Assembly (NCBI RefSeq): GCF_020687805.1
Contig: NZ_JAJEWQ010000007.1
Coordinates: 137,151 to 201,150, forward strand
Source: Planctobacterium marinum
GTDB lineage: Bacteria > Pseudomonadota > Gammaproteobacteria > Enterobacterales > Alteromonadaceae
Length of the DNA stretch: 64,000 nucleotides
Direction of reading: 5' to 3'
Each line of letters starts with the position of its first letter. The first letter of the stretch is position 1. Of the stretch, positions 18,077 through 28,358 are shown one piece after another. The position numbers and the translations under genes were made by a program. The notes below the pieces were generated by a model, which saw only the letters and a list, made by a program, of their open reading frames with translations, searched no databases and was not told the DNA's origin.

Positions 18077-19228
18077 ATGAATAAAAAGTGGTTAAAAGGG
18101 CTTTTACCCTTTGGAGTGTTAATTTTTGGGATTGCCGGCATGACGGCGATTAAAGCAACGGCACAGAAGGCGGAAGAGGAAGACGCCATAGATACTCGGC
18201 CTAAAGTCAGTGTTGAAGCTATATCCGCCGAAGATTATCAGGTGGTGATCACGGCTTATGGTGAAGTGGAACCGCTGGAATCCACCAATTTGTCGGCGCA
18301 GGTGTCAGGCGAAGTCATCAGCTGGCACGCCAACTTTGTACCGGGTGGCCTGATCAAACGTGGCGAAGTCATGTTTAGTATTGAAAAAGACACTTATGAG
18401 GCTGCACTTTACAGCGCGCAAGCCACCTTATCGCAGGCCAAAGCGGCACTGATTGAAGAAAAAGCCAGAGCCGATGCTGCGAAGGAAGAAGCCAAAGCCA
18501 TTCCTGCCGCCAGAGTCACCGATTTGTATCTGCGTAAACCACAACTTTTAACTGCGGAAGCCAATGTAAAATCCGCCGAAGCGCAATTGAAAATTGCCCA
18601 GCGTGATTTAGCTAATTGTGAAGTCACCGCGCCTTATGATGCGCTGGTGGTGTCGCGTAGTTTAGGTGTCGGTCAGTTTGTGGCGCAAGGCGCTCAGGTG
18701 GCTCAGTTATACAATATCGAATTTGCCGAAATCACCTTACCCATTGCCGGATTCGATACCGCATTTTTGCCTGAAGAAGTGGCCGGGTTAAAAGCCAATG
18801 TGGTGAGCAAAGGCATTAAAACCGTGCAACGTGACGGTGTTATCTCTCGCGATTTAGGCGTAGTAGATACCGCTACCCGTATGGGCCAGGTGGTAGTGCG
18901 GATTGCCGACCCTTATGGTCTGACAACCAACTTACCTAAGTTAAAGTTCGGTAGTTTTGCGGAAGTGAATTTTGTCGGTAAAACCCTGGAAAACGTTTAT
19001 CGCCTGCCTCAGGAACTGGTCACCAACCAAACGGTATGGGTGGTGGATAACGAGCAAAAGCTGGAACCTCGTACGGTGGCCGTATTGCGGGAAGAAGGCG
19101 AATTTTATCTGGTGAGTGAAGGCTTAAACAACAATGATCGACTGGTTACAACATTGCCAGAGTACCCGCAAAAAGGCATGGAAGTGAAGCTGATTAGTGC
19201 CGCGAACGATTCCACTGCAACCCTGTAA
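18077..19228 (+). CDS. RND efflux periplasmic adaptor (MFP/HlyD-type)
   Basis: 383 residues, with an N-terminal membrane anchor or signal (LLPFGVLIFGIAGMTAI), then the MFP order: beta strand, lipoyl half (YGEVEPLESTNLSAQVSGEV), alpha-helical hairpin (about 110-185, Ala/Glu/Lys-rich), second lipoyl half (CEVTAPYDALVVSRSLGVGQ) and beta barrel. It should join the inner-membrane RND pump to an outer-membrane channel, which is not encoded here. A TTG at 18071 is in frame, but ATG 18077 has AGGG upstream. The stop overlaps the pump start (TAATG). Confidence 0.9.
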   Translation: MNKKWLKGLLPFGVLIFGIAGMTAIKATAQKAEEEDAIDTRPKVSVEAISAEDYQVVITAYGEVEPLESTNLSAQVSGEVISWHANFVPGGLIKRGEVMFSIEKDTYEAALYSAQATLSQAKAALIEEKARADAAKEEAKAIPAARVTDLYLRKPQLLTAEANVKSAEAQLKIAQRDLANCEVTAPYDALVVSRSLGVGQFVAQGAQVAQLYNIEFAEITLPIAGFDTAFLPEEVAGLKANVVSKGIKTVQRDGVISRDLGVVDTATRMGQVVVRIADPYGLTTNLPKLKFGSFAEVNFVGKTLENVYRLPQELVTNQTVWVVDNEQKLEPRTVAVLREEGEFYLVSEGLNNNDRLVTTLPEYPQKGMEVKLISAANDSTATL

Positions 19229-22200
19229 TGCCGGAGCAGCAAATGACTAGCGAAACAGAAAAACCTACCGGCATTATTGCCTGGTTTGCCAATAATTCGG
19301 TGGCGGCAAACCTGCTGATGTTCTTCATCTTATTGATGGGGATAGTGAGCTATTTTACCATTCAGCGGCAGATGTTTCCGAATATCGAAATTAACTATAT
19401 CGATGTAACTGCCGTTTATCCGGGAGCGTCTCCACAGGAAATCGAAGAAAGTATCCTGATCAAGATTGAAGAGTCCATCAAAGAGATCACCGAAATCAAG
19501 AAGACCATATCCCGCGCCAACCGCGGTTCCGGCAGTGTGGCATTGGAAATTAAAACCGATGTTGAGCTGACCGATGTTCTGGATAAGGTCAAAAACAAAG
19601 TTGATTCTATTGCTACCTTTCCCGCTGATATGGAGCCGGTGAATGTCTCACAACGAGAATTTCAGCAACAGGTGATTGAGTTGTCGCTGGTGGGTGATGT
19701 GCCCCTGGAGTCATTAAAGCCGCTGGCCAAGCAAATCGAAGACGAACTGTTGCAATTAAGCAACGTGTCGTTGGTGAACCTGGGGGACCCGGAAGACGAG
19801 ATTGCCATCGAAATAGATCCGGACCAGTTGCGCAAATACGATTTAACCATCAATGATGTCAGCAATGCCATTCGCAATTATTCAGCCAATATTTCTGCCG
19901 GGCAGTTGCGAACTGAAAGTGGTATTGTTTCAGTGCGGGTGGAGAATCAATTTTATTCGGGTGAAGAGTTCCGCCAAATTCCGGTAAAGCTGGGTAGCAA
20001 TGGCGCCAGAGTATTGCTGCAGGACGTGGCCACGATTAATGATGGCTTTACTGAAGGCGAAAATTATTTCAGCTATTCCGGGGAAAATGCCATTTATCTG
20101 TCGGTAAATGCGACTAAAGACCAAAACATGATCCCGGTCGCCAAGTCAGTAAAAGACTATATCGCCGAGCGGAATACTACGCTGCCTCCGGGGCTTGAGC
20201 TGAAAATTCTGGTGGATATGACCTACTACTTAAATGCCCGACTGGATATGATGCTGAAAAACCTGGCACAGGGTTCTGTGCTGGTGGCCATCATGCTTAC
20301 CATTTTCCTGCGATTCGGCCTGGCGAAATGGGTGATGGTGGGGTTACCTGTGTGTTTTCTCGGCGCAGTATTGCTGATGCCGGTGATGGGTGTCAGTATC
20401 AATATCTTATCTTTGTTTGCCTTTATCATGGTGTTGGGGATTGTGGTAGATGATGCCATAGTCATCGGGGAAGCCGCCTACACGGAAATAGAGAATAAAG
20501 GCGGTGGCATAGACAACGTGGTGCGTGGTGCTCAACGCGTGGCAACACCCGCGACATTTGGTGTCCTGACCACCATTGCGGTATTCGCGCCATTTTTGTT
20601 CTCCAGCGGTCCTGATGGGGTATTTTTCAAAACCATTGCCAGTGTGGTTACTCTGTGCTTAATCTTCAGCCTGATTGAATCCAAACTGATTTTGCCGGCG
20701 CATATTGCCCACACCAAGTTTAAGCCCTCTCGTCCGGGGTCCTGGCGCGCCCGTTTTAATAAGCGCTTCTTCGCCTTTGTAAACGGACCTTACAAGCGTT
20801 TTGTTACCCTCTGTACCGAATGGCGCTGGACAGTGTTTATGGCCTTTATTGCTTTGTTAATGTTAGCCATGGGGTTAATACAGGCGAATCATGTGCGTAT
20901 GGTACCAAGACCCGCAGTGCCTCATGATTTTCCGGCCATCAGTATTGAAATGAACGAAACTGTGTCGGACAAAGCAACCATTCAGGCACTGAAAGTGGTT
21001 GAAGACGCCTTGTATCGTGTCGACGAACAAATCGAGCAGGAGTTTGGTCAAAAGATGATTAAAGATCTGCTGGCCTTTAACAACAGCCGCACTACCGGGC
21101 GGATTGTCGTGCCCCTGGTGGAAGAGGAATTGCGTCCATTTGATGCGTTTGAATTGTCCCGACGTTGGCGTCATGCGATTCCTGACATCCCGGGTATGAA
21201 ATCATTCCATATTCAGGACAACGTCACAGGCGGTGAATCCGACGAGTTTGGCTATCTGCTGTTTGGCAGTGATATCAAAACCCTAAATGCGGCGGGTCGA
21301 CAGTTCATCGCCATGTTGCAGGATGAAGACGGGTTATTTGATGTCAGCTCCACCATTGACCCCGCCAGTAAAGAAATCCAGATGGAATTACTGCCCGTGG
21401 CGAATGATCTGGGCTTGGATTTGGCCAATATTGCCCGTCAGGTGGGCAACAGCTTCTACGGTGGTGAAGCACAGCGGGTGATCCGTGATGGTGAAGAAGT
21501 CAAAGTCATGGTGCGTTACCCCCGACTGACTCGTGAGCGATTCGCAGAGCTTAAGTACACGGTTATCACTACACCTTCGGGCGAAGACGTGATGCTTGGT
21601 GATGTGGTGCGCTTAAAAGAAGAGCCTGGTATCAGTTATATTCGTCGTGAAGGTGGTTATCGCAGTGTCTATGTGTTTGGCGCGATTGACGAACAGCTAG
21701 TTGAACCGGGCGAAGTCACCAAAACCATCACAGAAAAACTGCTTCCGGCATTAAAAGAGATGTATCCCTCGGTAAAAACTGAATTGGGCGGTTCCATTAA
21801 GGAAACCCAGGATCAGCAAAATGAGCAAATGATGTTCTTTATCGCCGGCTTGTTGATGGTATACATCCTGTTAGCGGTGCCTCTGAAGAGTTATGCGCAA
21901 CCGTTTATTATAATGTCGGTTATCCCGTTCAGTTTAACGGGGGCAATATGGGGGCACTTCTTTTTTGGCCTCGATATCAGCATGATGTCCACCTTCGGCT
22001 TGATCGCTGCTGCCGGGGTAGTGATCAACGATAGTCTGGTAATGACAGACTATGTGAACTCCCATCGTCGCGAAGGTTACTCAATCCGCGAAGCAGTGAT
22101 TGAAGCGGGCTGTGCGCGTTTCCGTGCCATTACCCTGACATCCATTACGACTTTCGTGGGGGTTTTGCCTTTGATGTTCGAAACCAGCCTGCAGGCAAAG

Positions 22201-22392
22201 TTTGTTATACCCATGGCTATCGCGTTGGGCTTTGCAGTGCTATACGCCACACTGGTGACACTATTGTTGGTGCCCAGCATGTACATGATGTTGGAAGACA
22301 TTAAATGGCTGTTTGGCAAACTGTTTGGGTTTATCAAAATGCCCTTTATCAAAGCGAAAGAACGTTTAGTGAGTTCTGGTCAACAGGGCTGA
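19228..22392 (+). CDS. RND-family efflux transporter (AcrB-like)
   Basis: 1054 residues. The N-terminus NNSVAANLLMFFILLMG and the middle transmembrane block (LFAFIMVLGIVVDDAIVIGEA, with the paired Asp of RND proton relays) are typical, and a second set of helices ends VPSMYMM. Two large periplasmic loops (about 40-330 and 550-860) form the porter domain. It resembles the hydrophobe/amphiphile efflux family's marine branch; the substrate is unknown. Translation is coupled to the adaptor by a 1-nt overlap. Confidence 0.93.
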   Translation: MPEQQMTSETEKPTGIIAWFANNSVAANLLMFFILLMGIVSYFTIQRQMFPNIEINYIDVTAVYPGASPQEIEESILIKIEESIKEITEIKKTISRANRGSGSVALEIKTDVELTDVLDKVKNKVDSIATFPADMEPVNVSQREFQQQVIELSLVGDVPLESLKPLAKQIEDELLQLSNVSLVNLGDPEDEIAIEIDPDQLRKYDLTINDVSNAIRNYSANISAGQLRTESGIVSVRVENQFYSGEEFRQIPVKLGSNGARVLLQDVATINDGFTEGENYFSYSGENAIYLSVNATKDQNMIPVAKSVKDYIAERNTTLPPGLELKILVDMTYYLNARLDMMLKNLAQGSVLVAIMLTIFLRFGLAKWVMVGLPVCFLGAVLLMPVMGVSINILSLFAFIMVLGIVVDDAIVIGEAAYTEIENKGGGIDNVVRGAQRVATPATFGVLTTIAVFAPFLFSSGPDGVFFKTIASVVTLCLIFSLIESKLILPAHIAHTKFKPSRPGSWRARFNKRFFAFVNGPYKRFVTLCTEWRWTVFMAFIALLMLAMGLIQANHVRMVPRPAVPHDFPAISIEMNETVSDKATIQALKVVEDALYRVDEQIEQEFGQKMIKDLLAFNNSRTTGRIVVPLVEEELRPFDAFELSRRWRHAIPDIPGMKSFHIQDNVTGGESDEFGYLLFGSDIKTLNAAGRQFIAMLQDEDGLFDVSSTIDPASKEIQMELLPVANDLGLDLANIARQVGNSFYGGEAQRVIRDGEEVKVMVRYPRLTRERFAELKYTVITTPSGEDVMLGDVVRLKEEPGISYIRREGGYRSVYVFGAIDEQLVEPGEVTKTITEKLLPALKEMYPSVKTELGGSIKETQDQQNEQMMFFIAGLLMVYILLAVPLKSYAQPFIIMSVIPFSLTGAIWGHFFFGLDISMMSTFGLIAAAGVVINDSLVMTDYVNSHRREGYSIREAVIEAGCARFRAITLTSITTFVGVLPLMFETSLQAKFVIPMAIALGFAVLYATLVTLLLVPSMYMMLEDIKWLFGKLFGFIKMPFIKAKERLVSSGQQG

Positions 22393-22421
22393 TAAGGCTC
22401 TGTAACAGATGAAAGGAAACT

Positions 22422-22449
22422 AAAAATGGTGCCAACTGGCACCATTTTT
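22422..22449 (+). terminator. Intrinsic terminator of the RND operon
   Basis: AAAAATGGTGCC, loop AACT, GGCACCATTTTT: a 12-bp perfect stem ending in a T run. Confidence 0.88.
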
Positions 22450-22561
22450 GTTTGTAATGCTCTAAAAAATATTGCCTGGTTCTAAGTCAAACATTGAATC
22501 AGGCTGGTTTGCCCCTATAATTCCCCGATAACTTTTAAACTATCAACTTCAGGAAACTTTC

Positions 22562-23110
22562 ATGAGCTTAAACGCCGTACCTGCTGGCAAGAATCTGCCG
22601 GACGAAGTCAATGTTATTATCGAAATCCCGGCCCATTCAGATCCGGTTAAATACGAAGTAGACAAAGAGTCTGGTGCAATTTTCGTTGACCGTTTTATGG
22701 CAACACCAATGCATTACCCCACTAACTACGGTTATGTGCCGCACACCTTATCTGACGACGGTGATCCGGTAGACGTATTGGTGATCACGCCTTTCCCTCT
22801 GTTGGCGGGTTCGGTAATCACCTGTCGCCCGGTTGGCGTACTAAACATGACTGACGAGTCTGGTGAAGATGCTAAGGTGTTGGCAGTACCTAAAGACAAG
22901 CTGTCTACCTTATATCGTGGGATCACTGAATACACACAAGTCTCAGAGCCGTTGCTGAAGCAAATTGAACACTTTTTCGCGCATTACAAAGATTTAGAGC
23001 CAAACAAATGGGTAAAAATCGAAGGTTGGGCTGACGCCGCTGCCGCGAAAAAAGAAATCACAGATAGCGTTAAACGCTACAACGAAGCAGAAGACAAGCC
23101 AGCATTCTAA
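22562..23110 (+). CDS. ppa: Inorganic diphosphatase (family I)
   Basis: 182 residues: [16 protein letters not shown], the family I opening, [13 protein letters not shown], and [10 protein letters not shown], which carries the three metal-binding Asp (D-x-D-P-x-D). Soluble cytoplasmic enzyme that removes PPi. AGGAAAC precedes the ATG, and a strong terminator follows. Confidence 0.97.
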   Translation: MSLNAVPAGKNLPDEVNVIIEIPAHSDPVKYEVDKESGAIFVDRFMATPMHYPTNYGYVPHTLSDDGDPVDVLVITPFPLLAGSVITCRPVGVLNMTDESGEDAKVLAVPKDKLSTLYRGITEYTQVSEPLLKQIEHFFAHYKDLEPNKWVKIEGWADAAAAKKEITDSVKRYNEAEDKPAF

Positions 23111-23136
23111 GCTGCGCTATTTCGCTTTTTAAAATG

Positions 23137-23167
23137 ACGCCGCTTTTTGAAGCGGCGTTTTTTTTAT
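23137..23167 (+). terminator. Intrinsic terminator of ppa
   Basis: ACGCCGCTT (23137-23145), loop TTTG, AAGCGGCGT (23150-23158), then eight or more T. Confidence 0.92.
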
Positions 23168-23283
23168 TTAGGTAACGGGTTTTTAAGAAAAATATCAACA
23201 GGCTTCGGACATTCATATTAAACTCATTGAGGATAGGCTAAGCTGTACACAATTGCATTGCGTCAGGGAGAGGTTGCTCAACG

Positions 23284-25746
23284 GTGAATAAGGCTACCGG
23301 GATCAAGGCGGTTTTTATTACCCTGCTACTGGTGTTAGTGGCTGGTTATTTTTACTTACCCGGTGTTATACATCAGCAGTTAGCTGCCAGCGTAAAACAA
23401 TTCGATGCTGAACTGCAATGCCTTGACTGGCAGTTAAAGTCCGTCAAGCAGCTATACATTAAACACCTGTGTCTGCAATATCAGGGCATCACCATGGAAG
23501 TGCACGATGCGCAGGTGGGGTTTTCTGTCACGGCATTGCTGTCCGGCAACCCTGCACATGAGACCTTGCAAAAAATACAGGTAAAACAACTTTTACTGCA
23601 GGTGCCCACAGATAAGCTGTATACCCAGTCAGAGTCAAATTCCGCCAGTGCTGTAGAAGGAGTGATCCCCTGGTTGCGGTTGCCCAATATAAATGTTTCG
23701 CAATTTCAGTTGCAATTCACAGGCGAAACGAACCAATCATCTGGCAGCAACTCCTCATTATTTTCATGGCAAATCAGTACCCGTTCTGACGCGGATAACA
23801 ATCATATTCGGTTTACGAACCTGATACAGGCATCTGATTGGTTGCAGCTAACCCAGCATAAATCCAGTGACGTGGCGCTTGCATGGCAGCTTTCACTGGC
23901 TGAGCTATTTACTATGGCAGAAGGACTACCGCTGCCGGTACTAAATAGCCATCTGAGTCCGGTTAAATCTCTGTCAGGCATCTGGACAGGTAACATTAAG
24001 CTGGACCCGACTAATCTTGAGCAACTCTCCGCGCACAATGAGATTCGAAGTCTTAGTGCAACTTTCGCGCTAGCGGAAAATGAGGGCAAACCACTTTCAT
24101 TGCAGGGAGACGTGGGTTTCAGCATAGATAAAAACAATCAGAATTGGCAGTTGAGTGGCATAACTCAACAGCCACTGATAGTGGGTGGCCTGGCTCAATG
24201 GAGCACAGCACCTGTTGAGTCGTTGAGGTGGCAGGACTGGCAATTACAAAATCCAGTGTCAGAGTTTGTACAAGTTACACTACCTGAGACAATTTTTATT
24301 GCCGGGCTTGCGGAAATACAGGTTTCAGCCCCTGTGCTGTTGCACAGTGGTGGCTGGCAGGCTCAGTTGCAATCAATAAACGCAAATTTGCAGCAGCAAA
24401 CCCTTAACGGACAGGTGAGCGTAGAAGGTAATCTTGTGTTGCAAAAAAACGCGCAACAGCTGCCTGTGCAATTTATCCTGGCTGGCAGCCTGGACTTATC
24501 GCCCGCCAGACAACAGGTGAAACTGTCTCAATGGCAGGTAATCAGCTCCGACTGGGCCAAAATGATCGCTGTTGATTTGCCACTTCAGGCCGGAGCTTTA
24601 CAGGTGTCAGGGTACTCTGACATTAGCTTACAGGCAGAAAAATGGCAGGTAGACGGGCAATATCACGCAAGTATCGACACTATTAAAGCCAGTGTGGCCG
24701 ACGAGTATTCACTGAGCATCAGACAACTGTCGCTTTCGGGGGATTATCAGCTGAGTCCGGACAGCCTGGTGTCTGAAAATCGGATTCAACTGAATGACAA
24801 GCTGCGATCGGCACTGAGCACAAGGGGTGACTTACAGAATTTATCCTTGCACTATGAGCTACGGCCTTCGCCATTACATCCCTGGCTCAAGCTCATCGCA
24901 GGTATTCCTGATAAACTAAAGATACAAGGTGGCATGGTTTCGGCCGAGGTGAATGCTCACTTACTCAATGGCAGGTTGTCTCCTGTCGGTATTCAAATGG
25001 TACTTAACGAATTCTCCGCCAGTTACGACAACTATCTGCTGAGCAACGCACAAACCCAGTTTAAAGGTGTGCTTTCCCCGGATGGTAAACTCATCAGCGA
25101 CATGCAAAACCTGCAAGTTGAACGCTTTTTTGCCGGGGTAAACCTTGATGATATCGCACTGAGTTATCGACTAAGCCCTGATACGCAAACTCCCGATGGG
25201 CTTACAAACCCGGTGATTGAGTCTTTTTCGGCAAGCTTGCTGGGCGGCAATGTCGGTTTTACAACGCCTTTTTATCCACTCAACTCTGAAAATCAACTGA
25301 GCCTTGCTGTAGAACGACTGTCGGTTCCTGAACTAGTGACATTATTCGAACAGCCTGGTTTAGAGGTAACCGGCGCGTTAAGCGGCGCCATACCGGTTAT
25401 ATTCAGCGAAGGTTCTGTTAGTGTGCGCCAAGCTAAACTCAATGCAGTGGAGAATGGCGTGATCCAGATAAAAGACAATCCCGCATTTATTAATTTAAAG
25501 CACAGTCAGCAGAGCCTGGCTGCAGCATTGGGGTTACTGGAAAATCTGCAATATTCACAGTTGCAGACTACGATGAGTTTGCAAACGGATGGTTGGCTGG
25601 AACTGGCGGTAAATATTAAAGGGGTAAATCCTGAGCAACAGCAACCCATTAATTTTAATCCGACTTTCAGTACTAATCTGTATACTGGACTTAAAGCGCT
25701 GAGAGCGGGTAAGGATATTTCAAAAGCCATTGAACAACGGTTTTAA
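23284..25746 (+). CDS. ydbH: YdbH-family AsmA-like intermembrane protein
   Basis: 820 residues: one N-terminal membrane helix (about 7-25) followed by a long, repetitive beta-strand-rich periplasmic part ending in LNPTFSTNLYTGL-like sequence (…FNPTFSTNLYTGLKALRAGKD), which is the YdbH C-terminus. YdbH works with TamB and YhdP in moving phospholipids from inner to outer membrane (known in E. coli). The GTG start at 23284 is preceded by GGGAGAGG 10 nt upstream. The following ynbE and ydbL genes are its partners in E. coli, which strongly supports the call. Confidence 0.9.
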   Translation: MNKATGIKAVFITLLLVLVAGYFYLPGVIHQQLAASVKQFDAELQCLDWQLKSVKQLYIKHLCLQYQGITMEVHDAQVGFSVTALLSGNPAHETLQKIQVKQLLLQVPTDKLYTQSESNSASAVEGVIPWLRLPNINVSQFQLQFTGETNQSSGSNSSLFSWQISTRSDADNNHIRFTNLIQASDWLQLTQHKSSDVALAWQLSLAELFTMAEGLPLPVLNSHLSPVKSLSGIWTGNIKLDPTNLEQLSAHNEIRSLSATFALAENEGKPLSLQGDVGFSIDKNNQNWQLSGITQQPLIVGGLAQWSTAPVESLRWQDWQLQNPVSEFVQVTLPETIFIAGLAEIQVSAPVLLHSGGWQAQLQSINANLQQQTLNGQVSVEGNLVLQKNAQQLPVQFILAGSLDLSPARQQVKLSQWQVISSDWAKMIAVDLPLQAGALQVSGYSDISLQAEKWQVDGQYHASIDTIKASVADEYSLSIRQLSLSGDYQLSPDSLVSENRIQLNDKLRSALSTRGDLQNLSLHYELRPSPLHPWLKLIAGIPDKLKIQGGMVSAEVNAHLLNGRLSPVGIQMVLNEFSASYDNYLLSNAQTQFKGVLSPDGKLISDMQNLQVERFFAGVNLDDIALSYRLSPDTQTPDGLTNPVIESFSASLLGGNVGFTTPFYPLNSENQLSLAVERLSVPELVTLFEQPGLEVTGALSGAIPVIFSEGSVSVRQAKLNAVENGVIQIKDNPAFINLKHSQQSLAAALGLLENLQYSQLQTTMSLQTDGWLELAVNIKGVNPEQQQPINFNPTFSTNLYTGLKALRAGKDISKAIEQRF

Positions 25747-25762
25747 ACAATGAGGTAGTCAA

Positions 25763-25951
25763 ATGAAATTTATATCGCTGACCGGGCTCACCCTACTGGC
25801 CATGTTGCTGGGCGGTTGTAGCCACCGGGTTGAGGTGGCCGCAAAAGAGCCCATTACCATCAATCTCAATGTTAAAATTGAGCACGAGATCCGGGTGAAG
25901 CTGGATAAAGAATTAGACAATGTCTTCAGTGAAGACAGTGAATTGTTTTAA
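25763..25951 (+). CDS. ynbE: YnbE-family small outer-membrane lipoprotein
   Basis: 62 residues with a lipobox (LLGGC, Cys19) and the conserved KEPITINLNVKIEHEIRVKLD. YnbE is the lipoprotein that pairs with YdbH at the outer membrane. It starts 16 bp after ydbH; ydbL follows after 19 bp. Confidence 0.92.
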   Translation: MKFISLTGLTLLAMLLGGCSHRVEVAAKEPITINLNVKIEHEIRVKLDKELDNVFSEDSELF

Positions 25952-25970
25952 CCAAACATAGGGACACAAC

Positions 25971-26300
25971 ATGAAAACATTACTTAAACCTGTCTTATTT
26001 TTGTTCCTGTTATCCATCAACGCGATGGCGTTTGCTGTAACTCTGGACCAGGCGAAAGCCGATGGATTGGTGGGCGAGCAACTGGACGGTTATCTGGGAC
26101 TGGTGGTCAACAACAAAGCAGCGCAATCGCTGATTGCAGACGTAAATGCCAAACGCAAACAGGTGTACCAACAACTGGCCAGCAAAAACGGAGTCAGTGT
26201 TGACGTGGTGGCTAAGCTGGCTGCGGAAAAAGCGGCAGAAAAAACTCAGTCGGGTCACTACCTTCAAAATATGCAGGGCGAGTGGGTTAAGAAGCCCTAA
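25971..26300 (+). CDS. ydbL: YdbL-family periplasmic protein (DUF1318)
   Basis: 109 residues with a signal peptide (cleavage near AMAFA|VT) followed by LDQAKADGLVGEQLDGYLGLV, the DUF1318 signature, and a Lys-rich C-terminus. In E. coli YdbL modulates the YdbH-YnbE bridge. Third gene of the unit. Confidence 0.92.
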   Translation: MKTLLKPVLFLFLLSINAMAFAVTLDQAKADGLVGEQLDGYLGLVVNNKAAQSLIADVNAKRKQVYQQLASKNGVSVDVVAKLAAEKAAEKTQSGHYLQNMQGEWVKKP

Positions 26301-26350
26301 CATAAGCGCTAAAATTGTGAACTAATTTCATCTTAATCAGGAAGGAAAAA

Positions 26351-27136
26351 ATGAAAAAACTGCTAATTGCATTGCTTGTTATTTTCGTGGCCGTGGGCGG
26401 CTTTATTTACATGGGGCTGTCGGGACTGGATGGGTTCATCAAGGAGCAACTGGAAAAACAAGGTACAACAGTAACCAAAACCAACGTTACCGTTAATCAG
26501 GTGGAAACCGTGTTGTCTGATGCCAAAGTCACAATTAGTGGGCTTAGTATCGCCAATCCGCAAGGCTATTCGCAGGCGAATGCCTTTGGTTTACATACCG
26601 TTAAAGTGGATCTGGGAACGTCTACTCAGGAGCCCTACGTTATCGACGAAATTCTGATTGATAGCCCGGAAGTTGTGTATGAAGTGAATCAGCAAGGTAA
26701 AGCTAATCTGGTCGTGCTAAAAGACAACATTCAGGCCTCATTGCCTCAGTCAGCGCCTGAACCGGAAGCACAATCTGGTGATGCCATTAATCCTTTGATG
26801 AGCGTAAAGAAAATCACTGTAAAAGACGTTAAATTTACGCTTGATATTGCTGCCATGGACTTAGGGGAGATTCCACTACAACAACGCCAGTTTGAACTGA
26901 CCTTACCCACATTCCAGGCTGATGCCATCGGCGTACCCAATGGCATACCGGCTGATCAACTGGGCGCTGCGATTGTCGATTCGATGCTGGACAATCTGAT
27001 TAAAGAAGGCAAAAACAAGGTCAAAGCGCTGATAAAAGATCAGGCCGAAGCCAAACTTCAGGAAAAACTGGACGAAGAAAAAGCCAAGCTGGAAGAAAAG
27101 GCCAAAGAAAAACTAAAAAGCCTGTTTGACAACTAA
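26351..27136 (+). CDS. AsmA/DUF748-like membrane-anchored protein
   Basis: 261 residues: an N-terminal membrane helix (about 3-22), an AsmA-like beta-rich region (VSDAKVTISGLSIANPQGYS-like, about 50-210), and a C-terminal helix very rich in Lys and Glu (about 215-258). It starts 50 bp after ydbL with AGGAAGG upstream and may be part of the same unit. The fold hints at a role in envelope lipid handling like ydbH, but this is inference from context; the exact family is not identified. Confidence 0.7.
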   Translation: MKKLLIALLVIFVAVGGFIYMGLSGLDGFIKEQLEKQGTTVTKTNVTVNQVETVLSDAKVTISGLSIANPQGYSQANAFGLHTVKVDLGTSTQEPYVIDEILIDSPEVVYEVNQQGKANLVVLKDNIQASLPQSAPEPEAQSGDAINPLMSVKKITVKDVKFTLDIAAMDLGEIPLQQRQFELTLPTFQADAIGVPNGIPADQLGAAIVDSMLDNLIKEGKNKVKALIKDQAEAKLQEKLDEEKAKLEEKAKEKLKSLFDN

Positions 27137-27148
27137 CGGCAACCATCT

Positions 27149-28327
27149 TTAACGTTGATTTAATTTTGCATGGGGTCCGGACAGGGCCCCTGCACATAAA
27201 GCCGCTATTGATGCTGCCAGAACTAATATGATAAAAAAAGTACTAATGTAACCAACGTTAACTATCCCCAATTTAGCTTCGGCTACTCCGCCAATGTAAG
27301 AACCAGATGCAATACCTAAATTGCATACAGATAAATTTAAGGAAACCGCAAAACCTTTGTAGCCTTGCGCTGCCTTCATTACTCGTACTTGAGTTACGAC
27401 GAAAGCTGCCATATGAGAAGCTCCCCATAGGGGCAGTAAAACACATAACAACAACGGAAAGTGCCTGCTTATTGGTACAACCATTACCATCGAAAAAACA
27501 AGAACGATGGAAACATAAATTGTAGAAGACAAGTTATTTGAGGCTGAAAAACGCCCAGCGACAAAGTTTCCCCCAATTCCCGCAATGCCAAAGCCTATCA
27601 GGCTCCATCCTATGGCTATCTCACTAAAATCAGCAACGGAAGACAGTAAAGGAGCGATGTACGTGTATCCGGAAAACATACCAGTGAACAACAAAGCGGA
27701 TAAGATCAGGTGAGCCAGGAATCTGAAACGCAATAACAACGATAATTGCGCTAAAGGCCTAATGCCTCCCTTTTTGTCTTGAAACGACGGAAACCCAAAG
27801 ATAATGGCAATAATCGCTATGAAACTTAAAGCAGATAACACCAGTACACTGATTTTCCAGTCACTTGCCGCAGCGATTATTGTCCCCATCGGTATACCTA
27901 ATACAGTGGCAAGTGCAACTCCGAGATTCACACGGGATATGGCCCACCCCTCCATTTGATGGCTGACTTGCTTAACTGCGGCTAGTGATAAAATGCTTAA
28001 TATCGACGGCAGTAAACTTCCTTGTACTACCCGAACTATTACTGCCAGCGAATAAGAAGGGAAAAGTGCAAGGAACAGGTTTCCAATTGCAAATGACGAC
28101 ATAGCCAATAGCGCAAATTTACGGGAATTAACCTTTCCAGAGAGCAAAGTTACTATAGGGCCCAGTAGTGCGGCGGACAATGCGAACCATGTCACAAGGG
28201 TTCCCGCCTGTTGAAGGGTAATCTGAAGATCCTTAGCTATGTTGGGAATTAACCCAATAACCATAAACTCCGCAGTTACAACTACAAAACTTATGAAGGC
28301 AAAAAGCGCAAAAGTCCGGGCAGGCAT
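27149..28327 (-). CDS. MFS transporter (AraJ/drug-efflux-like)
   Basis: 392 residues, 12 predicted membrane segments, opening FALFAFISFVVVTAEFMVIGLIPNIAKDL, the pattern of 12-helix drug:H+ antiporters (DHA1, AraJ-like). The loop LSGKVNSRKFALLAM corresponds to the MFS loop 2-3 region, though the usual G-x-x-x-D-R is degraded. It follows the SDR gene by 31 bp, so both should be under the TetR-regulated promoter at 29133-29161. Base use is AT-richer than in the genes around it, suggesting acquisition as a cassette. Confidence 0.85.
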   Translation of the reverse strand: MPARTFALFAFISFVVVTAEFMVIGLIPNIAKDLQITLQQAGTLVTWFALSAALLGPIVTLLSGKVNSRKFALLAMSSFAIGNLFLALFPSYSLAVIVRVVQGSLLPSILSILSLAAVKQVSHQMEGWAISRVNLGVALATVLGIPMGTIIAAASDWKISVLVLSALSFIAIIAIIFGFPSFQDKKGGIRPLAQLSLLLRFRFLAHLILSALLFTGMFSGYTYIAPLLSSVADFSEIAIGWSLIGFGIAGIGGNFVAGRFSASNNLSSTIYVSIVLVFSMVMVVPISRHFPLLLCVLLPLWGASHMAAFVVTQVRVMKAAQGYKGFAVSLNLSVCNLGIASGSYIGGVAEAKLGIVNVGYISTFFIILVLAASIAALCAGALSGPHAKLNQR

Positions 28328-28358
28328 TTGTGAAATAGATTAAGTTGATGGTGATTAA